A stretch of 64,000 nucleotides of DNA from Cellulophaga sp. L1A9 (lineage in GTDB: Bacteria; Bacteroidota; Bacteroidia; Flavobacteriales; Flavobacteriaceae). Position numbers and translations under genes: made by a program. Every line of letters begins with the position of its first letter. The first letter of the stretch is position 1. This document shows, in pieces, positions 7,509 to 16,493 of the stretch. Below the pieces are notes generated by a model. It was not told where the DNA came from and made no database searches. It saw only the letters and a list, made by a program, of their open reading frames with translations. The stretch spans positions 1,302,001-1,366,000 of the forward strand of contig NZ_CP047027.1 of NCBI RefSeq assembly GCF_009797025.1. Direction: 5' to 3'.

Positions 7509-9689
7509 TTACTTTCGTTCTCCCGGCTTATAGGTTTCTTCAGCTCTTTTCAAAACATCGTCTTTATAAAAAGCGACGTCTTTAAATTGCATCGCAGCAT
7601 AGCGTGCTATTTGATCATCAAAATGAGGTGATTTAGGATCTCCACTTTGTCCACCAGCCAACATACTTTTTGCCTTCACTTTAGCTCCAAACTCTACCAC
7701 AGCCACAAAACTATTGCCTCTAGTCCCGTAAATCTTTTTAGTATCATTGGTGTAACTTACTCCATAGGCTGCCAATGCGCCCCACCTACCCGAAGCAAAC
7801 CCAATAGGAATACTTGGTAAACTATCATTAAAAGCTTGACGAATGTCTCCGTTTAAGCGTTGATACCTGTTTACTTCTCCCCAAGGCATATTCCATGTGC
7901 CAAAATCATTTTCTAGCCTTTTTACTACCGCCTTGAAAACGAGTATACGTTCTTCTAACGGAGATTCTGACCCAAAATAATTTAAGCGTTCCATATCGCT
8001 AAATCCTTTAGGCGCTTCAACCATTTTACTATACATAGTTCCATAATAATGAGCTAAATTCATCGCTACAGAAGTTTCAGAAGTTTTTAAATCCCATGTT
8101 CTCAGTACTTCAATAGGGGCTCCTAATTCTTTGGTTTTATCTGCCTTATCATATGCCTCTACCAAGCCTGGAATTAGTTTTTCAAAAGCGGGTAAATAAG
8201 GATCGTGTGCTAATTGTATTAAACTATCTATGGTATACCCACTTCTATCAGTCAATAAATTAATGGCATGAATTCCTCTAAAATTCTCTTGATCTCTAGA
8301 CATATATTTTGGATACTCCTCCTTTTTAGGGCTAAATTCTAAGGCTGCTGTAAAAGGAGTGGAATTACAATTTTGAAACCATCCGTTCTCAGGATTTAAA
8401 ATAAGGATATTTTCATCGACGGTATGCAATCCTTGCCAGTCGGTTTTTGGGTTACTCCCATCAACAGGTTGCGTATAATCATAAATAGTATCTCGTTTAG
8501 GAACATAATTACCATGGAAATACGCAATATTTCCTTCCGCATCTGCATATACCGTATTGTTTGATGAGTTTGTTCTTATATCCATCATTTCTCTAAACCC
8601 CTTATAACCCGTTTGTTTGGTGCGTACGTACGACTGTTCTAAAGCTTTAACTGGTTCCCACATCATAGCAGAAGCCGTCCACTGGCCATCTACCATATGC
8701 GTAATTGGCCCGTGATGTGTTCTATAGGTTGGCACTTTCTTTTCTTTAATACTATCTCCTACTTTATATTTGAGAATGACTTCTCCAACCGTTACTGTTC
8801 GTAATTCTTCACCATATTGATACACCAATTGATCGTCAACCTCCAGAATAGTTTCTTTAAACTCATCCATCACATCAGTATACGTGGAGGTATGCATCCA
8901 TCCTGTTTTTTCATTGAAGCCTTGATACACAAAAAACTGACCCCAAGTTACCGCTCCATAGGCATTTAAGCCTTCTTCACTTACCACATGCACTTCACCT
9001 CTAAAGAAAAATGAGGTATGTGGGTTGATTAACAACAACGGATTTCCTGATTGGGTTAGTTTACCTGAAATGGCGATTCCGTTAGAGCCCTGTGGTTCTG
9101 CCATTTCTTCTTCCTTTTTTAGTTCTAGTTGTTTAAGTTTTGGTAACTCCATTCCGCTTTCATAAAAAGCCTTTATCTTATTACTGGATATCCTTTCAAT
9201 ATCGCCACCAATAGAGCCTTCACTAAAATACATTGGCATCCAAGGTTCAAAATGGGTAAGCAAATTTGGTTTCACTTCTGGGTGTGTTTCTAAGTAATAA
9301 TTAATACCATCAGCAAATGCATCACATAATTTCTTTAACCATTCTGGGCTATTCTCATAATTTACTTTCGCCTCGTCTTCTGTCATAAATAGTTTAGCCC
9401 GCAAATCACTATACAAAGCATCTTCACCTTCTACCTCCGCCAACCTACCTGTTGCCCAGATATAATTTTGTTCTACCCTATTAAAATCATCTTCACATTG
9501 TGCGTACAAAAGTCCGAATACAGCATCAGCATCGGTCTTCCCATAAATATGGGGCACTCCAAAATCATCTCTAATAATTTCTACATTTTCAACGTACTTC
9601 GAGAATTTGCTTGCTGGTTTACTATTTTTTGATACTGATTGGCAGCTCATCAAAGTGATTGCGAAAACCAATAAAAGACAATTTTTCAT
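7509..9689 (-). CDS. Penicillin acylase family lipoprotein
   Basis: The 726-residue Ntn-hydrolase precursor has lipobox 'LMSC' (Cys16), so it is probably an outer-membrane or periplasmic lipoprotein. The predicted autocatalytic cleavage site and N-terminal nucleophile is Ser202 in 'PQGSNGIAISG', preceded by an acidic/basic linker typical of the excised spacer; alpha chain about 35-190, beta chain from 202. Downstream 'NPHTSFFFRGEVH' and 'RTHHGPI' match the beta subunit. Family members hydrolyse amides such as acyl-homoserine lactones, penicillins or acyl-amino acids; the substrate cannot be read from sequence. It has no operon partners and diverges from the ABC exporter gene. Confidence 0.88.
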   Translation of the reverse strand: MKNCLLLVFAITLMSCQSVSKNSKPASKFSKYVENVEIIRDDFGVPHIYGKTDADAVFGLLYAQCEDDFNRVEQNYIWATGRLAEVEGEDALYSDLRAKLFMTEDEAKVNYENSPEWLKKLCDAFADGINYYLETHPEVKPNLLTHFEPWMPMYFSEGSIGGDIERISSNKIKAFYESGMELPKLKQLELKKEEEMAEPQGSNGIAISGKLTQSGNPLLLINPHTSFFFRGEVHVVSEEGLNAYGAVTWGQFFVYQGFNEKTGWMHTSTYTDVMDEFKETILEVDDQLVYQYGEELRTVTVGEVILKYKVGDSIKEKKVPTYRTHHGPITHMVDGQWTASAMMWEPVKALEQSYVRTKQTGYKGFREMMDIRTNSSNNTVYADAEGNIAYFHGNYVPKRDTIYDYTQPVDGSNPKTDWQGLHTVDENILILNPENGWFQNCNSTPFTAALEFSPKKEEYPKYMSRDQENFRGIHAINLLTDRSGYTIDSLIQLAHDPYLPAFEKLIPGLVEAYDKADKTKELGAPIEVLRTWDLKTSETSVAMNLAHYYGTMYSKMVEAPKGFSDMERLNYFGSESPLEERILVFKAVVKRLENDFGTWNMPWGEVNRYQRLNGDIRQAFNDSLPSIPIGFASGRWGALAAYGVSYTNDTKKIYGTRGNSFVAVVEFGAKVKAKSMLAGGQSGDPKSPHFDDQIARYAAMQFKDVAFYKDDVLKRAEETYKPGERK

Positions 9690-9804
9690 TAAGGTTAATT
9701 TTAGGTTGATGCCATGAATTTAAAGGACTCGACAATTAAATACTAATTTTCCACTAAAAAAAACCGATTGAATATAACAAAGCCCAATTTCAATCATTTT
9801 AAAG

Positions 9805-9812
9805 TAACTTTG
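9805..9812 (+). promoter_or_regulatory. -7 box of the ABC exporter gene
   Basis: TAACTTTG matches the Bacteroidota -7 consensus TAnnTTTG exactly and lies 30 bases before the ATG at 9843. No clear -33 TTG is visible. Confidence 0.55.
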
Positions 9813-9842
9813 CATTTTATTTATTTATTGTAATTTTCAACT

Positions 9843-11579
9843 ATGGCAGAAAAAAAAGTTAGCATTCTTACCGCATTCAAAACAATTATTTGGCCTAGAA
9901 GAAATCTTGTATTTATAGGGCTTTTATTAATTGTAATTAGTAAAGCGGCAAGCTTCGTTGCCCCCTTATCACTTAAGTATCTAATGGATGATATTATCCC
10001 TAATAAAAACATACACCTATTAAAATTATTGGTAGCCGCCGTTGCTTTGGCTATTTTAGTACAGTCTGTCACCTCTTTTTTATTAACCAAAATTTTGAGT
10101 GTACAAGCACAATACCTCATCTCAGAATTACGAGCACAGGTACAGAAAAAAGTACTTTCCCTACCTATTCGGTTTTTTGACAATGCAAAATCCGGAGCCT
10201 TAGTTTCTAGAATTATGTCTGATGTTGAAGGGGTTCGTAATTTAATAGGTACAGGATTGGTACAATTAGTTGGGGGATCTATCACAGCTATTGTTGCCTT
10301 AATCTTATTACTACAGACGAGTGTATCGATGACTTTATTCACCTTAGTACCACTTGCTATATTTGCTATTATTGCATTAAAAGCCTTTAAAGTAATTCGT
10401 CCAATATTTAGAAATAGAGGTAAAATAAATGCAGAAGTAACTGGTAGGCTAACGGAAACCTTAGGCGGAGTTCGAGTAATTAAAGGATTCAATGCTGAAG
10501 AACAAGAGAGTAAAGTATTTGAAGAAGGTGTTGATAAGCTATTTCAGAATGTGAAAAAGAGTTTAACAGCCACTGCTTTTATGACCAGTTCTAGCACATT
10601 TCTATTGGGTATAGCAACTACTGGAATTATGGGAATTGGCGGGTATAAAATAATGATGGATGAACTCACCATTGGAGAGTTTTTGACCTTTACTTTTTTA
10701 TTAGGGTTGATGATTGCCCCGATTGTACAAATGAGTAATATTGGAAGTCAGTTGACCGAAGCTTTAGCAGGCCTAGACCGTACTGAAGAATTAATGAATA
10801 TGACTCCAGAATCTGATGAGGAGAATAGAACGATTGTTTTAGAAAAAATAAAAGGGAAGATCGTTTTTGATGATGTTTCGTTTGCCTACGAGGAAGATAA
10901 AGATGTACTCCATAATATAAATTTTGAAGTTAATTCTGGTGATGTAGTTGCCTTAGTAGGTAGTTCTGGCTCCGGAAAATCTACCATTGCAGGCTTAGCC
11001 GCTACTTTTTTAAATCCGCAATCGGGTATGATTACTATTGATGGCAATGATGTATCCAAGGTGAACCTTAACAGCTACCGAAAAAATCTTGGTGTAGTAT
11101 TACAAGATGAATTTTTATTTGAAGGTACTATTCGTCAAAATATTTTATTCCCAAGACCCAATGCTACTGAAGAAGAATTGCAAGCTGCTGTTAAGGCTGC
11201 TTATGTTAATGAATTTACAGATCGTTTTGAAAAAGGTTTAGATACATTGATTGGAGAACGCGGTGTAAAATTATCTGGGGGTCAGCGTCAAAGAATTGCC
11301 ATTGCTAGAGCTGTTTTAGCAAATCCTAAAATATTAATTTTAGATGAAGCGACGTCTAACTTAGATACGGAAAGCGAAGCCTTAATTCAAAAAAGTTTAG
11401 CCATGTTAACCGAAGGAAGAACTACGTTTGTCATTGCCCACAGATTAAGTACCATTCGTAAAGCTAATCAAATATTAGTCATTGAAAATGGTAGGATTGC
11501 AGAGCAAGGAACGCATGACGATTTAATCGCTAAAGAAGGGCGTTACTATAATTTGTTTACGTATCAAGCGAGAATATAA
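9843..11579 (+). CDS. ABC exporter, fused membrane and ATPase domains (MsbA-like)
   Basis: This 578-residue half-transporter has six predicted transmembrane helices in the first 310 residues and a C-terminal nucleotide-binding domain. All ATPase motifs are intact: Walker A 'GSSGSGKST' near 373, Q-loop 'VVLQDEFLFEGTI', signature 'KLSGGQRQR' near 476, Walker B 'ILILDEATSNLD' near 497 and H-loop 'VIAHRLST' near 532. It would act as a homodimer exporting lipid or drugs, in the MsbA/multidrug class. The gene is single, diverges from the acylase gene and ends in a strong terminator. Confidence 0.93.
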   Translation: MAEKKVSILTAFKTIIWPRRNLVFIGLLLIVISKAASFVAPLSLKYLMDDIIPNKNIHLLKLLVAAVALAILVQSVTSFLLTKILSVQAQYLISELRAQVQKKVLSLPIRFFDNAKSGALVSRIMSDVEGVRNLIGTGLVQLVGGSITAIVALILLLQTSVSMTLFTLVPLAIFAIIALKAFKVIRPIFRNRGKINAEVTGRLTETLGGVRVIKGFNAEEQESKVFEEGVDKLFQNVKKSLTATAFMTSSSTFLLGIATTGIMGIGGYKIMMDELTIGEFLTFTFLLGLMIAPIVQMSNIGSQLTEALAGLDRTEELMNMTPESDEENRTIVLEKIKGKIVFDDVSFAYEEDKDVLHNINFEVNSGDVVALVGSSGSGKSTIAGLAATFLNPQSGMITIDGNDVSKVNLNSYRKNLGVVLQDEFLFEGTIRQNILFPRPNATEEELQAAVKAAYVNEFTDRFEKGLDTLIGERGVKLSGGQRQRIAIARAVLANPKILILDEATSNLDTESEALIQKSLAMLTEGRTTFVIAHRLSTIRKANQILVIENGRIAEQGTHDDLIAKEGRYYNLFTYQARI

Positions 11580-11586
11580 AACATAA

Positions 11587-11631
11587 AAAAGGCTAGTTTA
11601 ATACGATAGTATCGTTTTAAACTAGCCTTTT
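11587..11631. terminator. Bidirectional terminator
   Basis: AAAAGGCTAGTTTAA (11587-11601) pairs exactly with TTAAACTAGCCTTTT (11617-11631), with a further inner ACGAT/ATCGT stem. The A and T runs let it serve both the exporter gene and the ferredoxin gene converging from the right. Confidence 0.9.
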
Positions 11632-11652
11632 AAAATTCTGGATAGGTATTTT

Positions 11653-11982
11653 CTAACTCTCTGGAGCTAATTCTATTTCTAAGCCTTCTAAATCGTCCGT
11701 AAGGTGAATTTGACATCCTAAACGGCTGTTATCTTTAACATTAAAAGCTTCTGCTAACATAGCATCTTCATCATCAGATTTTTCTGGTAAGGATACATCA
11801 TTTAACACATAACATTGGCAAGAAGCGCACATTGCCATCCCACCACAAACACCAATAGTACCTTCTGGAGCTAATTCGTAAGCACGAACCAATTCCATAA
11901 CATTCATGTTCATATCTGTTGGCGCATCTACTTCGTGTGCGACCCCTTCTCGATCTATAATTTTTATTTTTATATCGGCCAT
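11653..11982 (-). CDS. [2Fe-2S] ferredoxin, adrenodoxin type
   Basis: This 109-residue electron carrier has cluster ligands Cys46, Cys52, Cys55 and Cys90 in the arrangement C-x5-C-x2-C-x34-C ('GVCGGMAMCASCQC' and 'RLGCQIHLTDDLEG'). That is the adrenodoxin/ISC-Fdx pattern rather than the plant-type pattern. It lies 74 bases downstream of a NifU-domain gene and an Mrp ATPase gene on the same strand. It plausibly supplies electrons for iron-sulfur cluster assembly, or to a monooxygenase or reductase. Confidence 0.92.
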   Translation of the reverse strand: MADIKIKIIDREGVAHEVDAPTDMNMNVMELVRAYELAPEGTIGVCGGMAMCASCQCYVLNDVSLPEKSDDEDAMLAEAFNVKDNSRLGCQIHLTDDLEGLEIELAPES

Positions 11983-12056
11983 GGTTACTTCATATTAAAA
12001 ATTCCCGTAGATTTTTTAAGTCCAAGGGAATACTACTTTATTTTATTTCTAACTAA

Positions 12057-12296
12057 CTACCCTATATTTATGACCTCTTCTATTTGAGGAGCATACTTTT
12101 TTATGGTCATTTCAACACCACTCTTTAAGGTCATCTGATTCACAGAACACCCAATACAAGCACCTTCTAATTTAACTTTAACAGAAGTATCATTATCAAT
12201 AGAAACTAATGAAATATCACCACCATCACTTTGTAAAAAAGGTCGGATTTCTTCCAACGCTTTTTCAACATTTAATCTTAATTCTTCTGATGTCAT
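12057..12296 (-). CDS. NifU C-terminal-domain iron-sulfur carrier (NfuA-like)
   Basis: The 79-residue NifU-type scaffold has the cluster-binding pair Cys47-x2-Cys50 in 'EGACIGCSVNQMT' and the preceding 'QSDGGDISL'. It carries or transfers Fe-S clusters. I place the start at 'MTSEELRLN' (12296), which begins just past the stop of the upstream mrp gene; the longer frame from 12323 would overlap that gene and add residues foreign to the family. It is likely co-transcribed with mrp, another Fe-S carrier. Confidence 0.92.
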   Translation of the reverse strand: MTSEELRLNVEKALEEIRPFLQSDGGDISLVSIDNDTSVKVKLEGACIGCSVNQMTLKSGVEMTIKKYAPQIEEVINIG

Positions 12297-12298
12297 AA

Positions 12299-13447
12299 TT
12301 ATTTCTTTTTTACCGGCGAACAACCTGCCATAGTAGTTATTTTAATTGCCTCTGTAGGCGGTAGCTCTTCATTTCTGTTCACTACTTCTTGCACCACATT
12401 TTTAGTAATTTCTTCAAAAGCATTCGCTATTGGCGTTCCTTCTTGCATTGCCGCTGGCCTACCAACATCCCCTGCTTCTCGTATGCTTTGCACTAAAGGA
12501 ATCTCTCCTAAAAATGGCACCTTCAAATCCTCAGATAAATGCTTAGCACCTTCTTTTCCAAAAATATAATACTTATTATCCGGAAGCTCTTCTGGTGTAA
12601 AATACGCCATATTTTCAACGATACCTAACACCGGAACGTTAATAGAGTCTTGTTGAAACATGGCAACACCCTTACGCGCATCTGCCAAAGCAACCTCCTG
12701 CGGAGTACTTACCACTACAGCACCAGTAACTGGCATTGCTTGCATGATACTCAAATGAATATCTCCTGTTCCTGGAGGTAAATCAATCAACATAAAGTCT
12801 ATTTCTCCCCAATGTGCATCAAAAATCATTTGATTTAATGCTTTAGACGCCATTGGCCCTCTCCATATAACTGCTTGATTAGGCTGGGTAAAAAAGCCTA
12901 TAGAAAGCAACTTAACACCATAACTTTCTACGGGTTTCATTTTAGACTTACCTTCTATCGTTACTGCTAAAGGTTTCTCCATAGCAACATCAAACATGAT
13001 TGGCATTGATGGCCCGTAAATATCGGCATCTAATAAACCAACCTTAAAACCCATTTTAGCTAAGGTTACCGCTAAATTTGCAGTCACTGTAGATTTCCCT
13101 ACACCACCTTTCCCTGAGGCAATAGCTATAATATTTTTAATTCCAGGAAGTGGCTTCCCTTTTATTTCGTTAGTCTTAGGCTTATCTGCAGCTGCAGGAG
13201 CTTCTACCTTAACGTTAATTTTTATTTTCGCTTTTTCGTAAACCTCTTTATGGATGATCTTTAAAATTTCAACTTCTGTCTTTTTTCTTGCTTGAAGACT
13301 TGGGTTGGCTATGGTAACGTCTATCTCTACTTCATCACCAAAAATTTGAATATTTTTTACAGCACCGCTTTCTACCATGTTTTTACCTTCTCCTGGTACT
13401 GTAATTTGCTCTAAAGCTTTAAGAACATCTTTTTTTTCTAATTTCAT
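12299..13447 (-). CDS. Mrp/NBP35-family P-loop ATPase, iron-sulfur carrier
   Basis: The 382-residue protein has an N-terminal MIP18/DUF59 domain (about 1-85) joined by an Ala/Pro/Lys linker to a MinD-like ATPase. Its deviant Walker A is 'GKGGVGKST' at 112-120, and 'DADIYGPSMP' and 'DLPPGTGDIHLS' follow. Mrp/ApbC proteins load [4Fe-4S] clusters onto apo-enzymes. The usual CxxC in the C-terminal third is not visible: the segment after 'ENMAYFTPEE' has no Cys, leaving only one near the end in 'GCSPVKKK'. The nifU-like gene lies immediately downstream. Confidence 0.92.
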   Translation of the reverse strand: MKLEKKDVLKALEQITVPGEGKNMVESGAVKNIQIFGDEVEIDVTIANPSLQARKKTEVEILKIIHKEVYEKAKIKINVKVEAPAAADKPKTNEIKGKPLPGIKNIIAIASGKGGVGKSTVTANLAVTLAKMGFKVGLLDADIYGPSMPIMFDVAMEKPLAVTIEGKSKMKPVESYGVKLLSIGFFTQPNQAVIWRGPMASKALNQMIFDAHWGEIDFMLIDLPPGTGDIHLSIMQAMPVTGAVVVSTPQEVALADARKGVAMFQQDSINVPVLGIVENMAYFTPEELPDNKYYIFGKEGAKHLSEDLKVPFLGEIPLVQSIREAGDVGRPAAMQEGTPIANAFEEITKNVVQEVVNRNEELPPTEAIKITTMAGCSPVKKK

Positions 13448-13685
13448 CTGAGTGTTTTACTGCTGTTTATTTGTAAGACGTAATTTTCATGAATTCATTT
13501 CAAAAAAACTCAAAAAAGAGTCCTAGAATTACGCAATTAAATTATGATGTAATAAATCAAAATTTATCCTACAAAGATACGGTTTAGAAAGTATATTAAG
13601 AAAACTAGAAATTGAAATATAACATTGTTAGATAAGATTCGTTTATTTGGTACTTTATCTTATTATTTGTGTTCTAAGCTTATGC

Positions 13686-14030
13686 TTAAAGCTCCGTATT
13701 TAACTCTAAAAATGGATCCCAAAAAAGCACATCCAGATTTTGTATTTGGTTTTCTACCACTTCCACACCTTCGTTTTCTAAAAGTTGTTGCATAAGGTTA
13801 GTTCCATCAAAATGATGCTTCCCTGTTAACAACCCTTTTTTATTAACTACTCTGTGTGCAGGAATATCTTCCATATTATGAGAGGCATTCATTGCCCAAC
13901 CCACCATACGTGCGCTTCTGGCAGCACCCAAATATTTTGCAATTGCACCATACGAGGTAACACGACCATGTGGGATTAACTTGGCCACTTCATAGACTTT
14001 CTGAAAGAAATTTTGATTCTCTTCTTTCAT
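13686..14030 (-). CDS. Alkyltransferase-like protein (MGMT fold without active Cys)
   Basis: The 114-residue protein carries the O6-alkylguanine-DNA alkyltransferase DNA-binding domain: 'IPHGRVTSYGAIAKYLG' and 'ARMVGWAMNASH', with the arginine finger in 'ARSARMVG'. The active-site PCHR motif is 'IPAHRVV', Ala58 replacing the alkyl-accepting Cys. This marks an ATL protein, which binds O6-alkylguanine lesions and hands them to nucleotide excision repair instead of reversing them. The start is the ATG at 14030; a TTG six bases earlier is possible. It starts two bases after the LysE-type gene stops, so they share a transcript. Confidence 0.9.
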   Translation of the reverse strand: MKEENQNFFQKVYEVAKLIPHGRVTSYGAIAKYLGAARSARMVGWAMNASHNMEDIPAHRVVNKKGLLTGKHHFDGTNLMQQLLENEGVEVVENQIQNLDVLFWDPFLELNTEL

Positions 14031-14032
14031 CC

Positions 14033-14662
14033 TCAATGATTAATTATTCTGAATATTGTAATAACAAAAAGCAACCCCATTAATCCGCTTAATATATAAT
14101 TGGAATTTCTAGAGAAGGTATTGTTTTTTGTTTCCAGTTTAAAAAAATAAATGGTATAAAAATAAAGCACTGCAAAGGTACCCGTTCCTGCCGCTAATAC
14201 AAAGACCACAATATCTGTAAGCTCAAACTTAATCCAACCCGATGCTTTCCACATGGCATTTAGACCACTGTAATAGGGAATGGTAAGTAGGTTTAATCCT
14301 GCTAAAAGAATCCCTTTAAAGAAGCTATTTTTCTTACTGACATTGATTGTTTTCTGTTTTTTAGGTTTATTCCGTTTTGCAAGCACAAAAAAATATACAC
14401 AGAAAAAAGCAAACACCACCAATGCTATTTTTAACAAAACAGCGACTACCTCAGGATGGTTGTGCAAGTATTTGGAAATAAGCACTGCAATATATGCCTG
14501 AATCATAATCATGGTAGAAACACCAAGACTAAAAATGATTCCGTTTAACTTTCCTTTTTCTACACTAGTTTTTGCTGCATTCATGTTTAACAACCCTGGC
14601 GGCACGGTTGCCATAAAGGCAGCCGAAAAGGTCGCAAAAAATAAAATAAGCAAATGCGTCAT
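14033..14662 (-). CDS. LysE-family amino-acid exporter
   Basis: The 209-residue membrane protein has about six hydrophobic helices. The N-terminal 'ATVPPGLLNMNAAKTSVEKG' with a following Gly-rich helix is the family hallmark. LysE/RhtB proteins export amino acids or related metabolites; the substrate is not predictable. The gene sits three bases after trmB and just before the alkyltransferase-like gene in a tight minus-strand operon. Confidence 0.85.
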   Translation of the reverse strand: MTHLLILFFATFSAAFMATVPPGLLNMNAAKTSVEKGKLNGIIFSLGVSTMIMIQAYIAVLISKYLHNHPEVVAVLLKIALVVFAFFCVYFFVLAKRNKPKKQKTINVSKKNSFFKGILLAGLNLLTIPYYSGLNAMWKASGWIKFELTDIVVFVLAAGTGTFAVLYFYTIYFFKLETKNNTFSRNSNYILSGLMGLLFVITIFRIINH

Positions 14663-14665
14663 CGA

Positions 14666-15337
14666 TTAATGGACTTTAAATTGAGTAAAAGTAATTGGCT
14701 TTCCTTTCTCAAGATACTGATTCTCATAGAAAGTTTGAATCGTCAAGACCTCTTTAGGACTCCCTTCATTTTTATACACATCATGATTGGCATAAATAAC
14801 TTCAAGACCTAAACCATGTAATAACCCTAAGGTATACCCATGCATAAATTCACTATCGGTCTTTAAATTTACAACGCCATTCTCGTCCAAAATGTAATTG
14901 TATTTATTTAAAAATATTTTATTGGTAAGTCTATGTTTGGTGCGCTTATATTTTATTTGAGGATCTGGGAAAGTAATCCAAATTTCAAAAACTTCATTTT
15001 CCGCAAAAAGTAAATCAATTAATTCTATTTGCGTTCTTAGAAAAGCCACGTTAGTTAACCCTTCTTCTTTTGCAGTTTTAGCACCACGCCAGAAGCGCGC
15101 ACCTTTAAGGTCTACACCAATAAAATTTTTGTTTTTATCTTGCCTTGCTAATCCAATGGTATATTCTCCTTTACCGCAACCTAACTCTAAAACAATAGGA
15201 TTATCATTCTTGAAAAATTCACTCCATTTCCCTTTCAAATCACACAACCCCTTCTGAACATCGTCTCTATCAGGCTGAAGAACATTTTCAAACGTATCGT
15301 TCTCTCTAAACCTTTTTAACTTGTTTTTACTCCCCAC
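14666..15337 (-). CDS. trmB: tRNA (guanine-N7-)-methyltransferase
   Basis: This SAM-dependent enzyme makes m7G46 in tRNA. The 223-residue protein has the SAM-binding 'VLELGCGKGEYTIGLA', then 'NFIGVDLKGARFWRGAKTA' and the family signature 'WITFPDPQIKYKRTKHRLT'. The start is at 'MGSKNKLKRF', the usual flavobacterial N terminus. It is the first gene of a trmB-lysE-atl run. Confidence 0.95.
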   Translation of the reverse strand: MGSKNKLKRFRENDTFENVLQPDRDDVQKGLCDLKGKWSEFFKNDNPIVLELGCGKGEYTIGLARQDKNKNFIGVDLKGARFWRGAKTAKEEGLTNVAFLRTQIELIDLLFAENEVFEIWITFPDPQIKYKRTKHRLTNKIFLNKYNYILDENGVVNLKTDSEFMHGYTLGLLHGLGLEVIYANHDVYKNEGSPKEVLTIQTFYENQYLEKGKPITFTQFKVH

Positions 15338-15425
15338 TTTTGAAATATTAATTTAATCGGCAAAACTACTAAAATCTTAGCATTAAGAATGATGCAATAT
15401 TGAGAATATCTAAATAAAAGGACTT

Positions 15426-16493
15426 TTATGCTTTTGCCTGTTCTACTTTTGGAGCTACTTTTTCCAGTGTAAATGAAAATTCTGATCCAACACCTAAGAC
15501 ACTTTCTACATAAATACGTTCATTATGCGCTTCGATAATGTGCTTTACAATAGATAAACCCAATCCTGAACCACCTTCTTCTCTACTTCCACTTTTATCA
15601 ACACGATAAAAACGTTCAAAAAGTCGCGGGATGTTTTGTTTTGATATTCCTTCGCCATTATCTGTTACACGAACAATGACCTTATTTTTAATAAGATTTT
15701 CAACGCTCACCTCTGTGGTTCCGTTTTCATGACCGTATTTAATGGAGTTTACCAATAAGTTTGTTACTACTTGCTGAATTTTTTCCCTATCCGCATTTAC
15801 TAAAATTGGTGTTTTGTACTTCATATCGAACGTGAGAGAGATATGCTTCTTTGCTGCTTTCATTTCTAAAAGATCAAACACATTCTGAATTAACTCTACA
15901 ATATTAAACTCACTTAGCTCTACATTGAGATCACCCACTTCTAATTTGGTAATTAAATCTAAATCTTTAACGATATAAATTAACCGGTCTACCCCTTTAC
16001 TTGCACGTTGTAAATATTTTTTTCGCAGCGCTTTATCGTCTGCAGCGCCATCTAGCAAGGTAAGTATATAGCCTTGCACAGTAAATAAAGGTGTTTTTAA
16101 TTCATGAGAAACATTCCCTATAAAATCACGGCGGTATTCTTCCCGAATTTTAAGGGTATCTATTTCTATTTTTTTGTCTTTAGCAAATTTTTCAATTTCA
16201 GAAGTTAGCGTACCCATATCTGTAGTTACGGTACGCGAAGCCAAGCTAGAAGATTCTAATAATGAGACATCATCATAGATTCTTTTTATCCGCTTGTATA
16301 TAAATTTTTCTACTCGAAGTTGAATTACAAAAAAACAAATAGTATATGTAACCAGCATAAACACAATTAGAAGCAACCAATCTAATTCACCCTTTAACCA
16401 CAAAAAAGCGGATAAGAATAGTGTTATTGCTACGGTAATATAAGTTGCTGAGCGAAATGCAAATTTGTATGATTTTTTAAAGGATATTGCCAT
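15426..16493 (-). CDS. phoR: PhoR-type sensor histidine kinase
   Basis: The 355-residue kinase has two transmembrane helices in residues 13-58 with almost no periplasmic loop, a linker, the phospho-acceptor His130 in 'NVSHELKTPLFTVQGYI', N-box 'NSIKYG', G1 'DNGEGIS' and G2 'GSGLGLSIVKHI'. A very short sensor region is typical of PhoR, which senses phosphate through the Pst/PhoU complex. The ATG overlaps the stop of the response regulator gene. The phosphate role is inferred from this architecture and from PHO-box-like repeats in front of the regulator's divergent neighbour. No pst or phoU gene is in the window. Confidence 0.8.
   Translation of the reverse strand: MAISFKKSYKFAFRSATYITVAITLFLSAFLWLKGELDWLLLIVFMLVTYTICFFVIQLRVEKFIYKRIKRIYDDVSLLESSSLASRTVTTDMGTLTSEIEKFAKDKKIEIDTLKIREEYRRDFIGNVSHELKTPLFTVQGYILTLLDGAADDKALRKKYLQRASKGVDRLIYIVKDLDLITKLEVGDLNVELSEFNIVELIQNVFDLLEMKAAKKHISLTFDMKYKTPILVNADREKIQQVVTNLLVNSIKYGHENGTTEVSVENLIKNKVIVRVTDNGEGISKQNIPRLFERFYRVDKSGSREEGGSGLGLSIVKHIIEAHNERIYVESVLGVGSEFSFTLEKVAPKVEQAKA

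Noticed and set aside
9772-9785. A 14-base string (ATATAACAAAGCCC) shared with 34889-34902
   Set aside because: Several 14-base matches are expected by chance in 64 kb of AT-rich sequence, and the two contexts do not correspond in strand or distance to a gene.
9821-10492. Long minus-strand open frame inside the ABC exporter gene
   Set aside because: It is antisense to a well-conserved transmembrane domain and shows no family signature of its own.
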